Source of the DNA: Achromobacter sp. HZ34
Lineage (GTDB): Bacteria; Pseudomonadota; Gammaproteobacteria; Burkholderiales; Burkholderiaceae_B
Reading direction: 5' to 3'
DNA length: 64,000 nucleotides
NCBI RefSeq assembly: GCF_002209485.1
Contig: NZ_NJIX01000006.1
Location: forward strand, 186,001 to 250,000
Of the stretch, positions 34,185-44,086 are shown piece by piece. Numbering within the stretch: position 1 is the stretch's first letter; every line of letters begins with the position of its first letter. The translations under genes and the position numbers were made by a program. The notes under the pieces are model-generated. The model did not search any database. It had not been told where the DNA came from and worked only from the letters and a program-made list of their open reading frames with translations.

Positions 34185-35425
34185 GATTGCTGTGCTCCTT
34201 GCCATTCACCTGTGCTCCCGGCTGCTGCCGACGTAGGCAAGCCAGTCTGCGAAATATCCCGATATCGGTTCAAAGCCGGCGCCAGGCCCAGTCGTTGGCG
34301 TAGCGACTTGGGGGGTGTTGCGCTGTTCCCGGACAGCAGGCCGGCATCGCGCAGGCGCGGCAGCAGGGCCTCGTCGATGGCAGCGAGGTCGCGCGTGAGA
34401 TTGCGCGGATGCACGCGCACCCCGTCATAACCGCGCGCCCGCAGATCGACGATGCGTGCGGCCAGCGTGTCGGGGGTGCCGGCGTAATAGGTGCCGTGGG
34501 CGTCCTGCTCCCAGCTGTCTTCCTCCACCAGTGGATCGAGCGAGAAGACGAGGTCGGCGTAGAGGCGCAGCGGCGCCAGGGCAGCGCCAGCGAGTTGGCG
34601 CGCCGCCGACAGGCGTGCGCGCAGCGCAGCCTGCGCGCTGTTGTCGCCATCGATGGGAATGAAAGCGATATCCGCGTGGCGGGCGGCCCACGCCCCGTCT
34701 GCCTCGCTGCGCACCGCGATGGCAACTGGCGGCTGGCCCTGCGGTGGCCGCGGTACGATGGACGGTCCGCGTATCGACCACCCCGCACCCTGGAAGTCGA
34801 TGTAGTGCAGCTTGTCGCGGTCGATGAAGCGCCCGCTGGCGGCATCGCGGATGATGGCGCCGTCTTCCCAGCTGTCCCATAGCAGCCTGATGGCCTGCAA
34901 GGCATCGTCGGCATCGGCGTACAACGCATCGCCGCGCGGCACCGGAAAACCGGGCAGGCCGGCCCCTGCCAGTTGCGCCACCGCCGCCGCATGGCCCGTG
35001 TCCGGCACCAGGGCGAGCAGGCCGGCGCGTCCGCCCGTGACATAGTCCAGGGTAGCCAGCGCCGTGGAAACATGGAATGGCTCGTTCAAGGGCACCACCA
35101 CTCCTGGCAGAATGCCGAGGTGGCGCGTGAGCGGCGCCACGCGTGCGGCCAGCAGGATGGCATCCAGCGGCGTCTGCCCCGGTCCGCTGGCACGGCCAGC
35201 GCGATCATCCAGGGTGACGAAGTCCACGCCGGCGGCGTCGGCGTCGAGGATGGCCCGTTCCCAATGCAGCACCGGGTGTGCTGCGTGACCATGGTGGGCG
35301 GCCGCGTTCAGGCCCAACCCGAAATGAAAGGAAGATGTCTGCGTCATGGTATGCGTAAAGGGGCGGTTGTTTGTGAGAAAGGCCCTGCCAGGCGTAGCCC
35401 CGATCCCCAAGGGCGAGGTCTTCAT
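34181..35425 (-). CDS. LLM-class flavin-dependent oxidoreductase
   Basis: A second luciferase-fold enzyme, divergent from the NtaA type. Landmarks include FGLGLNAAAH, VDFVTLDDRAGRASG, LGILPGVVVPLNEPFHVSTALATLDYVTGG in shorter matching pieces, and PPQGQPPVAIAVRSE. The first ATG overlaps the ABC ATPase stop (ATGA) and gives 414 residues. The conserved part begins at an ATG 26 codons later (35347), so the start is uncertain. Together the two monooxygenases suggest stepwise oxidation of an imported organosulfur or amine compound. Confidence 0.85.
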   Translation of the reverse strand: MKTSPLGIGATPGRAFLTNNRPFTHTMTQTSSFHFGLGLNAAAHHGHAAHPVLHWERAILDADAAGVDFVTLDDRAGRASGPGQTPLDAILLAARVAPLTRHLGILPGVVVPLNEPFHVSTALATLDYVTGGRAGLLALVPDTGHAAAVAQLAGAGLPGFPVPRGDALYADADDALQAIRLLWDSWEDGAIIRDAASGRFIDRDKLHYIDFQGAGWSIRGPSIVPRPPQGQPPVAIAVRSEADGAWAARHADIAFIPIDGDNSAQAALRARLSAARQLAGAALAPLRLYADLVFSLDPLVEEDSWEQDAHGTYYAGTPDTLAARIVDLRARGYDGVRVHPRNLTRDLAAIDEALLPRLRDAGLLSGNSATPPKSLRQRLGLAPALNRYRDISQTGLPTSAAAGSTGEWQGAQQS

Positions 35426-37152
35426 GCCGCGAGATGCAGCGCTCGTTGCCGGGCATTGCCAAGCTGTCCCGGACTATCGGCCAGCAGCGCCCTGGTATAG
35501 GGATGGCGAGGGTGATCGAAGACCTGCTGCGCCGGCCCCTGTTCCACTACGGCGCCTGCACGCAGCACTACTACGTGATCGGAGATCTGGCGCACCACGG
35601 CCAGGTCGTGCGAGATGAACAGATAGCTCACGCCCAAGTCGTTCTGCAGCCGCGCCAGCAGATCCAGGATGCGGGCCTGCACGGAAACGTCCAGGGCCGA
35701 CACGGCCTCGTCCAGTACCAGCAGATCCGGACCGATGGCCAGCGCGCGCGCGATGGCGACGCGTTGGCGCTGGCCGCCGGACAACTGGGCCGGCTTGCGG
35801 TCCAGCAGGGCCGGCGACAATTCCACCTGCTCCAGCAGTTGCGCGGCACGGTGCCGACGGCTGGCAGCATTACCGACCCCGAAGGCTTCCAGCGGCTCGG
35901 TGATGATGCGTGCGAGCGTGAAGCGAGGGTCTAGCGAAGCGTAGGGGTTTTGATAGACGACCTGGACCCGGCGACGGAAATCGCGCAGGGCGCCGCGCGA
36001 CAGATGCGTGACATCCTGCCCGTCGAACAGAACCTTGCCCGCACTGGGCCGTTCCAGGCAAAGCGCGATGCGTGCGGTGGTCGACTTGCCGGAGCCGGAT
36101 TCACCGACCACGCCCGTCGTACCGTGGCGCGGCACGTCGAAGGACACGTCGTCGACAGCCTTCGGGCCCGCGCCGAATTCCTTGCTCAGCCCCCGCAATG
36201 CCAGCAGCGCGCCGCGCCGCGCCGGGGTGTCCGGGCGAGGCTCCCGCGGAAGCATCCTGCCATCGCCACCGCTGCCGGCGGCGTCCGTCGAAAGCGCATC
36301 CCGGCGGATCGGCAGGCTGATGACATTCACGGGTCGAGCGTCGACCGGCCGCACTGTCGCGGCAAGGATGGGCGCCGCGGCCAGCAACGTCCGCGTATAC
36401 GCATGACGCGGCTGGTCGAATATGGCCGCGGTGGTGCCGCTTTCGACGACCCGTCCTTGCTGCATGACCACGATGCGATCGGCCCGGTCCAAGGCCACGC
36501 CCAGATCGTGCGTAATGAGCAGCACCGCGATGTCCTTGCGCCGGGCCAGGCCTTCCAGATGATCCAGCACCTGGCGCTGCACCGTGACGTCCAGTGCACT
36601 GGTGGGCTCGTCGGCCACGATCAGGGCCGGCTCGTTCGCGATCGCCATGGCGATCAGCACGCGCTGCCGCATTCCGCCGGACAGCTCGTGCGGAAAGCTG
36701 CGCGCGATGTGCTCCGCTCGTGCAAGTCCCACCTCCGTTAGCAACCTGGGCACCTGGGCGGCAGCGTGACGGCGCGGTACCCCATGGACGAACATGGCCT
36801 CTCGCAACTGCACGCCGACGCGCTGGATCGGATCCAGCGACAGCCCCGGATCCTGCGGCACGAAACCGATACGGCCGCCGCGCAGGGCGACCCACGCACG
36901 TTCCCCGGCGGTGGCCACATCGCGGCCTTCGAAAAGAATGGTGCCCTCGTGCCGGCGGGCCGTGGGCGGCAACAAACCGGTCAGGGCCGCTGCCAGCGTC
37001 GACTTGCCGGATCCTGACTCGCCCACCACGGCGACGATCTCGCCCGGTCTCACCTGCAGGCTGACGCGATCCAGTGCGGGCATTGCCTGGTTGTCATAGG
37101 ACACGCGCAGGTCTTCGACCGCCAACAGCGGCGACTTTTCTTGAGGCATCAT
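35422..37152 (-). CDS. Fused dual ABC ATPase, oligopeptide/GsiA-type
   Basis: A 576-residue protein with two complete ABC ATPase halves, as in GsiA and other DppD-DppF fusions. First half: [29 protein letters not shown]. Second half: [29 protein letters not shown], where Glu-Ala replaces the usual Glu-Pro. Each half carries the oligopeptide-type tail HPYTRALL or HAYTRTLL. It starts at ATGATG across the stop of the permease gene; an upstream frame inside that gene is spurious. Confidence 0.92.
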   Translation of the reverse strand: MMPQEKSPLLAVEDLRVSYDNQAMPALDRVSLQVRPGEIVAVVGESGSGKSTLAAALTGLLPPTARRHEGTILFEGRDVATAGERAWVALRGGRIGFVPQDPGLSLDPIQRVGVQLREAMFVHGVPRRHAAAQVPRLLTEVGLARAEHIARSFPHELSGGMRQRVLIAMAIANEPALIVADEPTSALDVTVQRQVLDHLEGLARRKDIAVLLITHDLGVALDRADRIVVMQQGRVVESGTTAAIFDQPRHAYTRTLLAAAPILAATVRPVDARPVNVISLPIRRDALSTDAAGSGGDGRMLPREPRPDTPARRGALLALRGLSKEFGAGPKAVDDVSFDVPRHGTTGVVGESGSGKSTTARIALCLERPSAGKVLFDGQDVTHLSRGALRDFRRRVQVVYQNPYASLDPRFTLARIITEPLEAFGVGNAASRRHRAAQLLEQVELSPALLDRKPAQLSGGQRQRVAIARALAIGPDLLVLDEAVSALDVSVQARILDLLARLQNDLGVSYLFISHDLAVVRQISDHVVVLRAGAVVEQGPAQQVFDHPRHPYTRALLADSPGQLGNARQRALHLAA

Positions 37153-38114
37153 GGGGCTCCCTGTTCTTGCACGGCGCGCGCCACCTGGTTGGCGGCCAGC
37201 ACCACCAAGGCCACCACGGCACCGGGCATGGTCGTGTACCACCAGGCGGCCGCCATGTAGTTGCGGCCTTCGGCAATCAGCAGACCCCATTCCGGTTGGG
37301 GCGGTGGTGCGCCGAACCCCAGGAAGCTCAGCGACGAGACGGCCAGCACGGCGGAGCCGAATTCCAGCGCAGCCAATGCCAGCACCGGACCGGCCGCATG
37401 CGGCAGCACATGGCGCAGCAGGATGGTCCCGGTGCGGACGCCGCCAGCCACGGCGGCTTCGACGAAGACCGCGCCACGCCAGCGCATCACCTCGCCACGC
37501 ATCAGGCGGGCGAAGGTGGCGATGTAGGAAAGGCCCACCGCCACGGCGATATTCACCGTGCCGAATCCAAGCACCGTGACGATGGCCATGGACAGCAGCA
37601 GGGTAGGGATGGCCATGAGCACGTCGGTGGCGCGCATCAGCACGGTATCGGCGCGGCCGCCCAGGAAACCCGCGAGCAGGCCGATGGCACCGCCACTGGC
37701 CAGGGCAATGAGCACCGCCAGGCCGGTCGCGCGCAGGGAGGTGGACGTGCCATGGACTGTGCGGGCGTAGATGTCACGGCCAAGATGGTCGGTGCCGAAC
37801 CAGTGTGCCGCCGAGGGCGCCTGCAGTGCATCGCGCGGTACGCCGCGCAACGGGTCCGCATTGGTGAACAGGCCCGGCGCGAGGGCCCAGGCGACGACCA
37901 GCACCAGGATCAGGATGCTGGCCAGCAACGCTGGCCGGCGCAGCAGGCAAGCGACGCCGTGCAAGGCAGCGCGCCCGCGGCCGCCGGCGTTCGGGGCGCT
38001 CGGTAAGCCCAGGGAGTCCACCGCGCGGCTGGTTGCGCGCGCAGAGGTGGACCCGGAACCCGACCTGGAAACGGCCTCGGATGCGCTGGCAGATGTGCTG
38101 ACAGCGTCCGTCAT
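37149..38114 (-). CDS. Oligopeptide-type ABC permease, DppC-like
   Basis: A 321-residue inner-membrane subunit. GTDHLGRDIYARTVHGTSTSL is the characteristic DppC/OppC motif, here in a position after the first long loop, and six segments are predicted. The first 45 residues are Ser/Ala-rich and disordered. It overlaps both neighbours by ATGA. Confidence 0.92.
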   Translation of the reverse strand: MTDAVSTSASASEAVSRSGSGSTSARATSRAVDSLGLPSAPNAGGRGRAALHGVACLLRRPALLASILILVLVVAWALAPGLFTNADPLRGVPRDALQAPSAAHWFGTDHLGRDIYARTVHGTSTSLRATGLAVLIALASGGAIGLLAGFLGGRADTVLMRATDVLMAIPTLLLSMAIVTVLGFGTVNIAVAVGLSYIATFARLMRGEVMRWRGAVFVEAAVAGGVRTGTILLRHVLPHAAGPVLALAALEFGSAVLAVSSLSFLGFGAPPPQPEWGLLIAEGRNYMAAAWWYTTMPGAVVALVVLAANQVARAVQEQGAP

Positions 38115-39076
38115 GCGAGCGCCCGTCCGCGTTGGCGCGTGATGCGCGCATCGAGCAAGGGGTAGGCCAGGTCAACCGCCAGATTGACCAGCACGAACAC
38201 CGTGGCGGCCAGCACTACGACGCCTTGCACGACGGGAATATCCTTGACCGCGACGGCGCTCTGCGCCAACCGGCCTACGCCCTCGCGTGAGAACACGGTC
38301 TCGGTGACGACGGATCCCGCCAGCAGATTGCCCATGATGAGGCCGGCCATGGTCAATAGCGGAATGGCGGCGTTGGGCAGCACATGCCCCAGCAGCAAGC
38401 GCAAGCGCGTCAGCCCTTTGGCGCGCAGCGCGTGGATGAAGGGCTGGTGCCAGACGCCTTCCAGCGAGCGTAGCAGCACCTGCGCCACGGTGGCCGCGCT
38501 GGGGACCGCCAGGGTCGCCGCGGGCAGCACCAGCGAACGCCAGCCCTCGTTGCCCATGGCGGGGAACAGCGGCCAGCCGAAGGACAACCATTGCAGCAGC
38601 AGGAGGCCGATCCAGAAGGTGGGCAGGCACACGCCCAGCGAAGGCAGGGAATGCAGCACCTGGCGCAGGCGCGGCGACCGTGTATTGCTGGCGGCCAGCG
38701 CCAGCAATACGCCCAGCACCAGTGCAGATACCAGTGCGGTCAGCGCCAGCGCAGCCGTGGCGGGTGCCGCCTGGGCCAGCATGCCGGCCACGGGCTGGCC
38801 GGTCTGGATGGAATGGCCCAGGTCCAGCATCAGTGCATGGCCCAGGGCAATGCCGTATTGCACGATCAGGGGCTGGTCCAGGTGATAGACGGCGCGCAGC
38901 GCGGCGACTTGCGCGGGATCGGCCTGGCCATCGCCCTGGTTCAGCATGATGCTGATGGGATCGCTGGGCAGGATATAGAGAATCAGGAACGACAGGGTAT
39001 AAGCGGCCCACAGCACGAACACGGCCTGCGCAAGCCGGGTAACAAGATAGCCGCGGGCCGTTGTGCCACGAGTCAT
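38111..39076 (-). CDS. Oligopeptide-type ABC permease, DppB-like
   Basis: A 321-residue inner-membrane subunit with the DppB pattern. The N-terminus contains LVTRLAQAVFVLWAAYTLSF and the periplasmic loop PSDPISIMLNQG. GLTRLRLLLGHVLPNA is the ATPase-contact loop and VVTETVFSREGVGRLAQSAV is typical. It overlaps the binding-protein gene before it and the DppC-like gene after it by 4 bases each. Confidence 0.92.
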   Translation of the reverse strand: MTRGTTARGYLVTRLAQAVFVLWAAYTLSFLILYILPSDPISIMLNQGDGQADPAQVAALRAVYHLDQPLIVQYGIALGHALMLDLGHSIQTGQPVAGMLAQAAPATAALALTALVSALVLGVLLALAASNTRSPRLRQVLHSLPSLGVCLPTFWIGLLLLQWLSFGWPLFPAMGNEGWRSLVLPAATLAVPSAATVAQVLLRSLEGVWHQPFIHALRAKGLTRLRLLLGHVLPNAAIPLLTMAGLIMGNLLAGSVVTETVFSREGVGRLAQSAVAVKDIPVVQGVVVLAATVFVLVNLAVDLAYPLLDARITRQRGRALA

Positions 39077-40632
39077 TTTTCTATCCAGGTGTCGAAGAAT
39101 TGCAGTCGCGACGAGGCTTCGTAGTGCAGGCCGTGAACGTTCTTACCGGTGGCGCCCACAGTAGCCAGCTCGACCAGCGGAATCGCGTGGCCGTCGCGCA
39201 GCAGCAGCGTCACCGCCCGGTCGACCAGTTTGCGCCGGGTGTCGGTGTCCAGTGTGCCGGCCGAGCGGGCCAGTACGTCGTCGACCTCGGCCGGCTGGCG
39301 GAAGTTGACGTTGCGGCCGCTGGCCAGGAACACGGTGCGCAGGATGTCGGGATCGGCACGGGTCAGGTTATAGAACTGCAACGCCAACTGGCCGCTGTCG
39401 CGTTTGGCGTTGACCTGGCCAATCACGCTTTTCTTCAACTGCAGGTCGATGCCGATCGCGCGCAACTGCTGCTGCACCAGTTCCAGGTACGTGACCGATT
39501 GCCAGTACTCCAGCGCAATGGCCAGGCGCTTTCCGTCCTTTACGCGGATGCCGTCGGCGCCGGGCTTCCAGCCCGCGTCATCCAGCAGCTTGGCCGCGCC
39601 TTCGGGATCGTAGGCAAGGTCGGCCGAGTGGTCGATGTACAGCGGCGTGGTCTGCGCCAGCAGGGAGGTGGCCGCGCGCTGGTACTGCGACAGGATGGTC
39701 TGCAGTTCCGGGCGGTTGATGCCCTTGACCAGCGCGCGCCGCACCGCGATGTCGCCGCCGATGGGCAGGGATTCCTGTGGATAGAAGCTGTAGACCAAGC
39801 CTGGATTGCTGCGCGCCAGGATGGGCAGGCCTTGCGCCTGCAAGACCTTCTCGTCCTGCGGCAGGACGCTGGTGTTGACGTCGATCTGGCGCGAGATCAG
39901 GCTGCCGGTGCGCACCCCGGATTCCGCGATCACACGGAATTCGATGGCGTCGAGATACGCGCGGCCTGAGTGGCCGGCCAGCGACGACGCCCAGCCGTAA
40001 TCGTTGCGGCGAGCCAGCTTGGCGGATTGGTTGTGCACGAAGCTTTGCAGGACAAAGGGGCCGGACCCGATGAGCTGGCCCTGGCAGCGCTCATCATAGG
40101 ATTTCGCCAGCGTCGCCTTGGACAGCAGGCCCATGCTCATGGTGGACGTGGCTTGCAGGAATTGCGCATTGGCCTGCTTGAAGCGGACGACCACGGTGTG
40201 GGCGTCGGGGGTCTGCACGTTCTCCAGGCCGGCCAGGTAGGTGGATGCCAGCGATGACCGTGCGCCCATCTTGACGATGGCTTCGAAGTTGGCCTTGACG
40301 GCGTCGGCATCCACTGGCGTGCCGTCGGCGAAGGAGACGCCCTCGCGCAGCACGAAGGTGAAACGGCGGCTGTCATCCTCGACGGCCCAACGCGTTGCCA
40401 GCCAGGGGACGATGGCGCCGGTCCGCGGATCCTGGTCTGTCAGCGAATCGGTGATCTGGCGGCCGATGTTCAGGGCGGTATTATTGCCGGCCTGCTGCGG
40501 ATCGAGACACTGCGGGTCGCCGTCCAGCGCAACCTTGAGTACGCCGCCGGCCTGCGGCTCGGCTGCTTGCACGGTGGCCGCGCCGCATAGCAGCAGCGCT
40601 GCGGCAAGGTTAAGGAATTTACTGCACTGCAT
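39073..40632 (-). CDS. Family 5 ABC substrate-binding protein
   Basis: A 519-residue periplasmic receptor for peptides, opines, glutathione or similar compounds. A signal peptide ends near ATVQA-AE. Family 5 features are GGVLKVALDGDPQCLDPQ at the mature N-terminus, DSLTDQDPRTGAIVPWLATR, and FVLREGVSFADGTPVDADAV. The ATG at 40632 begins a normal signal peptide; one 11 codons upstream is the alternative. First gene of the importer-monooxygenase operon. Confidence 0.9.
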   Translation of the reverse strand: MQCSKFLNLAAALLLCGAATVQAAEPQAGGVLKVALDGDPQCLDPQQAGNNTALNIGRQITDSLTDQDPRTGAIVPWLATRWAVEDDSRRFTFVLREGVSFADGTPVDADAVKANFEAIVKMGARSSLASTYLAGLENVQTPDAHTVVVRFKQANAQFLQATSTMSMGLLSKATLAKSYDERCQGQLIGSGPFVLQSFVHNQSAKLARRNDYGWASSLAGHSGRAYLDAIEFRVIAESGVRTGSLISRQIDVNTSVLPQDEKVLQAQGLPILARSNPGLVYSFYPQESLPIGGDIAVRRALVKGINRPELQTILSQYQRAATSLLAQTTPLYIDHSADLAYDPEGAAKLLDDAGWKPGADGIRVKDGKRLAIALEYWQSVTYLELVQQQLRAIGIDLQLKKSVIGQVNAKRDSGQLALQFYNLTRADPDILRTVFLASGRNVNFRQPAEVDDVLARSAGTLDTDTRRKLVDRAVTLLLRDGHAIPLVELATVGATGKNVHGLHYEASSRLQFFDTWIEK

Positions 40633-40742
40633 GAGTGGACGGCCTCGGAGGTCACGACGGTGCATGACACTCTAAACGGCGCCAGCCGCAGGCTTAAATA
40701 CTCAATGCCCATTTGGAAATGCAAGAAGCCCGTGGCTGTGGC

Positions 40743-40781
40743 AAAAAAAAGGCGCAGGGCTGACTGCTGTCGCCCCGCGCC
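40743..40781 (-). terminator. Rho-independent terminator after the Tas-like gene
   Basis: Read on the minus strand, two 10-base arms with one mismatch and an 11-base loop are followed by eight T residues. It lies 36 bases past the stop of the Tas-like gene and separates it from the ABC operon. Confidence 0.8.
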
Positions 40782-40816
40782 TGCGCCTGCCGTGCAGCCT
40801 GTGCCCGGCGTCGTCC

Positions 40817-41866
40817 TTACGGCGCCGGATTGGTCCAGCGCGCGTGGATCGCGTCGACCGCCTTCAACAGGTCGGCACCGAACTCGACTTCGGCGCTGTC
40901 GATGTTTTCCTTCAGCTGATCGAGATTGGTCGCGCCGATCAGGTTGCTGGTGGTGAAGGGACGCGTGTTGATGAAGGCCAGCGCCAGTTGCGTCGGCGTC
41001 AGGCCATGCTCGCGCGCCAGCTTGCAGTATTCGACGGTGGCGGCTTCAGCCTGGGGATTGCTGTAGCGCGTGAAGCGCGTGAACAGCGACAGGCGGGCGC
41101 CGGCCGGGCGCGCGCCGTCCAGGTACTTGCCGGTGAGCATGCCCATGGCCAGCGGCGAGTAGGCCAGCAGGCCCACGCCTTCGTGATGGCTGAATTCCGA
41201 CAGGCCGTTCTCGTACTGGCGATTGAGCAGGCTGTAGGGATTCTGGATCGATACGATGCGCGGCAGGTTGCCTTGCTCCGCATGCTTCAGGAACTGCGCC
41301 ACGCCCCAGGGCGTTTCATTCGACACGCCGACGTGGCGCACCTTGCCTTGCTTGACGAAGTCTTGCAGCACGTCCAGGGTTTCGGCGATGGGCACGGTGT
41401 GCTCGTCCTGCACCCACGGGTAGTAGGGCACACCGAAGGTGTTGGTCGTGCGGTCGGGCCAGTGCAACTGGTACAGATCCAGATAGTCCGTCTGCAGGCG
41501 CTTCAGGCTGGCGTCCAGCGCGGCGGTCAGGTTCTTGCGATCGAAGAAGGTCTTGCCGTCGCGGATATGGCCGGGACGCTTGGGATCGCGCGCGGGGCCG
41601 GCGCACTTGCTCGCCAGGACGATTTCCTTGCGGCGACCCGTGCGGGCCAGCCAGGTGCCGATGAAGGATTCGGTGCGGCCTTGCGTTTCGGCCTTGGGCG
41701 GCACCGGGTACATCTCGGCCGTGTCGACCAGGTTCACGCCGTGCGCCAGGGCGTAGTCCAGCTGTTCGTGCGCTTCGGCTTCGGAGTTCTGTTCGCCCCA
41801 GGTCATGGTGCCCAGGCCGATCAGGCTGACGTTCAAATCGGTATCGCCGAGTTTGCGGTATTTCAA
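40817..41866 (-). CDS. tas: Tas-like NADP(H)-dependent aldo-keto reductase
   Basis: A 349-residue cytosolic TIM-barrel reductase closely matching E. coli Tas. LGLGTMTWGEQNSE-type start, NLVDTAEMYPVPPKAETQG with the catalytic Asp and Tyr, LLNRQYENGLSE and GARLSLFTRFTRYS are shared. The TTG at 41866 has GGAG 7 bases upstream and gives the same length as Tas. A longer reading from 42004 would add a Pro/Arg-rich tail with no family match. It is monocistronic, with its own terminator. The physiological substrate is unknown. Confidence 0.9.
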   Translation of the reverse strand: MKYRKLGDTDLNVSLIGLGTMTWGEQNSEAEAHEQLDYALAHGVNLVDTAEMYPVPPKAETQGRTESFIGTWLARTGRRKEIVLASKCAGPARDPKRPGHIRDGKTFFDRKNLTAALDASLKRLQTDYLDLYQLHWPDRTTNTFGVPYYPWVQDEHTVPIAETLDVLQDFVKQGKVRHVGVSNETPWGVAQFLKHAEQGNLPRIVSIQNPYSLLNRQYENGLSEFSHHEGVGLLAYSPLAMGMLTGKYLDGARPAGARLSLFTRFTRYSNPQAEAATVEYCKLAREHGLTPTQLALAFINTRPFTTSNLIGATNLDQLKENIDSAEVEFGADLLKAVDAIHARWTNPAP

Positions 41867-42117
41867 GGAAGTGCTCCGGAGGGATGGGCCGTGGGCCGCG
41901 CGGCAAGCTTGCGGCCTCGGTGGCATGAATGAGGGGCGTGGCGCCGGGGGCGCGGCTGCCCGCATAGGGGCCGATCTTACTCCCGGCGTCCGCGAGTTAG
42001 CCATCGCGGCTCTCGCGGGGTAAGGCTTTAAGCGAATCGCAAGGCAGGCCGGCGCCGCGGGGGCGGGCGGCGACGGCGTAGCCTGAGCAGGATAGGCGGA
42101 AATGTGTCGTGGCTCGC

Positions 42118-42846
42118 TTATCCAGGCGGCGGATAGGTGCCGCCCAGGGACGCCGTCAATGCGCGCGCGGCCTGCTTGACCGGTTTTTCATAGCCGGCGT
42201 CGAAGCGCTCCGCCGGCATGGTCAAGGTGATGGAGCCGACGAACTCGCCGTCGGCGCCGAAGACCGGCGCCGCGATGCCGGCCAGTTCGGGCAGGCGGTC
42301 GCCCACCAGCACCACCACCTGCTCGCGGCGGATGCGTGCATGGATCTCTTCGTTGCCGCCGCCATAGGCGCTGAGGATGCGGCCGCCCGCGCCGCGATCC
42401 AGCGGCAGCAGGTCGCCGGCGCGGGTGTGATCGCGCACCGGCCGGGGCGAATCGACCCGATGCAGGCACAGCCGCTGGTCGCCCTGGCGCACGTGCAGGG
42501 CGGCGCTTTCCTGGGTCAACGCCACCAGCTCGCGCAGCGCGGGCATTACCACCGAGGCCAATGAAAACGACGTCGCATAGACCTGGTGCAGGCGCGCGAC
42601 GCCCGGGCCCAGGGTGTAGCGGCCGTCGGGCCGGCGCCGGACCAGATGCGCGTGTTCGAGCGAGGCCATCAGGCGCAGCACGGTGCTCTTGTGCAGCCGC
42701 GTGTGCTCGGCCAGTTCGGTCAGGTCCGGCTGCGGCAGCGACGCGGAAAAAGCGTTGAGCAAGGACAGCGCGCGGTCCACCGCGGCGACGCCGCCAGCGG
42801 CGGCATTCTCATCGGCGAGGGAAGGGATGGCGGATTTTCTGGGCAT
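42118..42846 (-). CDS. IclR-family transcriptional regulator
   Basis: A 242-residue regulator. The N-terminal helix-turn-helix (LTELAEHTRLHKSTVLRLMASL) is followed by the GAF-like IclR effector domain ending in GSITLTMPAERF. The ATG chosen starts just before the conserved region. A reading from 42909 would begin inside the palindrome and is unlikely. It is divergent from the Bug/CoA-transferase/lyase genes and probably represses or activates them in response to their substrate. Confidence 0.9.
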   Translation of the reverse strand: MPRKSAIPSLADENAAAGGVAAVDRALSLLNAFSASLPQPDLTELAEHTRLHKSTVLRLMASLEHAHLVRRRPDGRYTLGPGVARLHQVYATSFSLASVVMPALRELVALTQESAALHVRQGDQRLCLHRVDSPRPVRDHTRAGDLLPLDRGAGGRILSAYGGGNEEIHARIRREQVVVLVGDRLPELAGIAAPVFGADGEFVGSITLTMPAERFDAGYEKPVKQAARALTASLGGTYPPPG

Positions 42847-42908
42847 GGCGGCAGGGAACGTGGATCTGCGGGCCCCGGCTTGACAGCCGCAACTTCCGCC
42901 GGTCATCA

Positions 42909-42931
42909 TAGATAGAACAGTATTCTATCTA
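42909..42931. promoter_or_regulatory. Candidate IclR operator, perfect 23-base palindrome
   Basis: TAGATAGAA-N5-TTCTATCTA lies between the divergent IclR and Bug genes, 62 bases before the regulator start and 80 bases before the Bug start. The perfect 9-base arms and AT-rich make-up stand out in GC-rich DNA. Confidence 0.7.
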
Positions 42932-43011
42932 ATGAAATCAGCCGACACAAGGCTGAAACCGCATCCACCGACGGTTCTTAACGATCTCATCCAGATCACT
43001 CAGGAGACAAC

Positions 43012-43998
43012 ATGGATCATCAACGCCGCGTATTGCTCGCCGGCATGGCCGCTGCCGCCGCCGGCTTTACCCTGCCCACCCTGGCGCGCGCCGAGTCCAA
43101 ATACCCCTCGGGCCCCATCACCATGATCGTGCCCTTCCCGCCGGGCGGCGGTACGGATGCCGCGTCGCGGTTGATTGCCCAGTTCATGGGCCAGGCCACC
43201 GGCTGGAACATCGTGGTGGAAAACCGGGCGGGCGCCGGCGGCAACATTGGCCTGGGTCTGCTGTCGCGCGCCAAGGCCGATGGCCTGACGATAGGCATGG
43301 GCCAGACGTCCAACCTGGCCATCAATCCGTCGCTGTACCCCAAGATGCCCTATGACTCGCTCAAGGACTTCGTGCCCATCGTGCTGGTGGCCGGCCAGCC
43401 CGTGGTGCTGGTGGTCAGCGCCGCCAGCAAGTACAAGTCGCTCGATGACGTGGTGAAGGCTGCCAAGGCCAAGCCGGAAGCCATCACGATGGCGTCGGCT
43501 GGCATCGGTACCGTCGGCCACCTGGCCGGCGCCATGTTCATGCAGGCCGCGGGCGTCAAGTTCCTGCACGTGCCGCATCCGGGCGCGTCCACTGCCGTGA
43601 CCAATATGATCGGCGGCCAGGTCGACATCTATTTCGCCACGCCCGCCACCGTGCTGCCCTTGATCTCCACCGGCAAGCTGCGCGCCCTGGCCGTGACGTC
43701 CAAGGACCGCCTGGCGGCCTTGCCCGATGTCCCGTCGATCGCCCAGCAGGGCTATGCCGATTTCGACGCGCGCGACTGGAAGGGCCTGGTAGCCCCCACC
43801 GGCACGCCCGCTGAAGCGGTGCAGCGCATCAACTCCGTGGTCAACGATGCCTTGAAAAAGCCCTTGACCATCGAGCGCTTCGCCGCCGAAGGCAGCACGC
43901 CCATCGGCGGGACGCCGGAAGACTTCGCCACGTTCCTGAAGTCGGAATACAAGCGCTGGGGCGACACGGTGCGCGCCTCGGGCGCCAAGATGGAATAA
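43012..43998 (+). CDS. Bug/TctC-family periplasmic solute-binding protein
   Basis: A 328-residue periplasmic receptor. The signal peptide has a Tat-like start (HQRRVLLAG) and cleaves near LARA-ES. The hallmarks YPSGPITMIVPFPPGGGTDA, VVENRAGAGGNIGLGLLSRA and LHVPHPGASTAVTNMIGGQV are present. AGGAG lies before the ATG. It precedes CoA-transferase and lyase genes, so the ligand is probably a hydroxy di- or tricarboxylic acid. No TctAB genes are close by. Confidence 0.9.
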   Translation: MDHQRRVLLAGMAAAAAGFTLPTLARAESKYPSGPITMIVPFPPGGGTDAASRLIAQFMGQATGWNIVVENRAGAGGNIGLGLLSRAKADGLTIGMGQTSNLAINPSLYPKMPYDSLKDFVPIVLVAGQPVVLVVSAASKYKSLDDVVKAAKAKPEAITMASAGIGTVGHLAGAMFMQAAGVKFLHVPHPGASTAVTNMIGGQVDIYFATPATVLPLISTGKLRALAVTSKDRLAALPDVPSIAQQGYADFDARDWKGLVAPTGTPAEAVQRINSVVNDALKKPLTIERFAAEGSTPIGGTPEDFATFLKSEYKRWGDTVRASGAKME

Positions 43999-44086
43999 AG
44001 CATGAAGCGGACACGCTGCCGGCCGCTGCGTGGCTGGCGGTGTGCATCCGTGCGTATCGCGTGGGATTTTTTTAGAGGAATCATTC

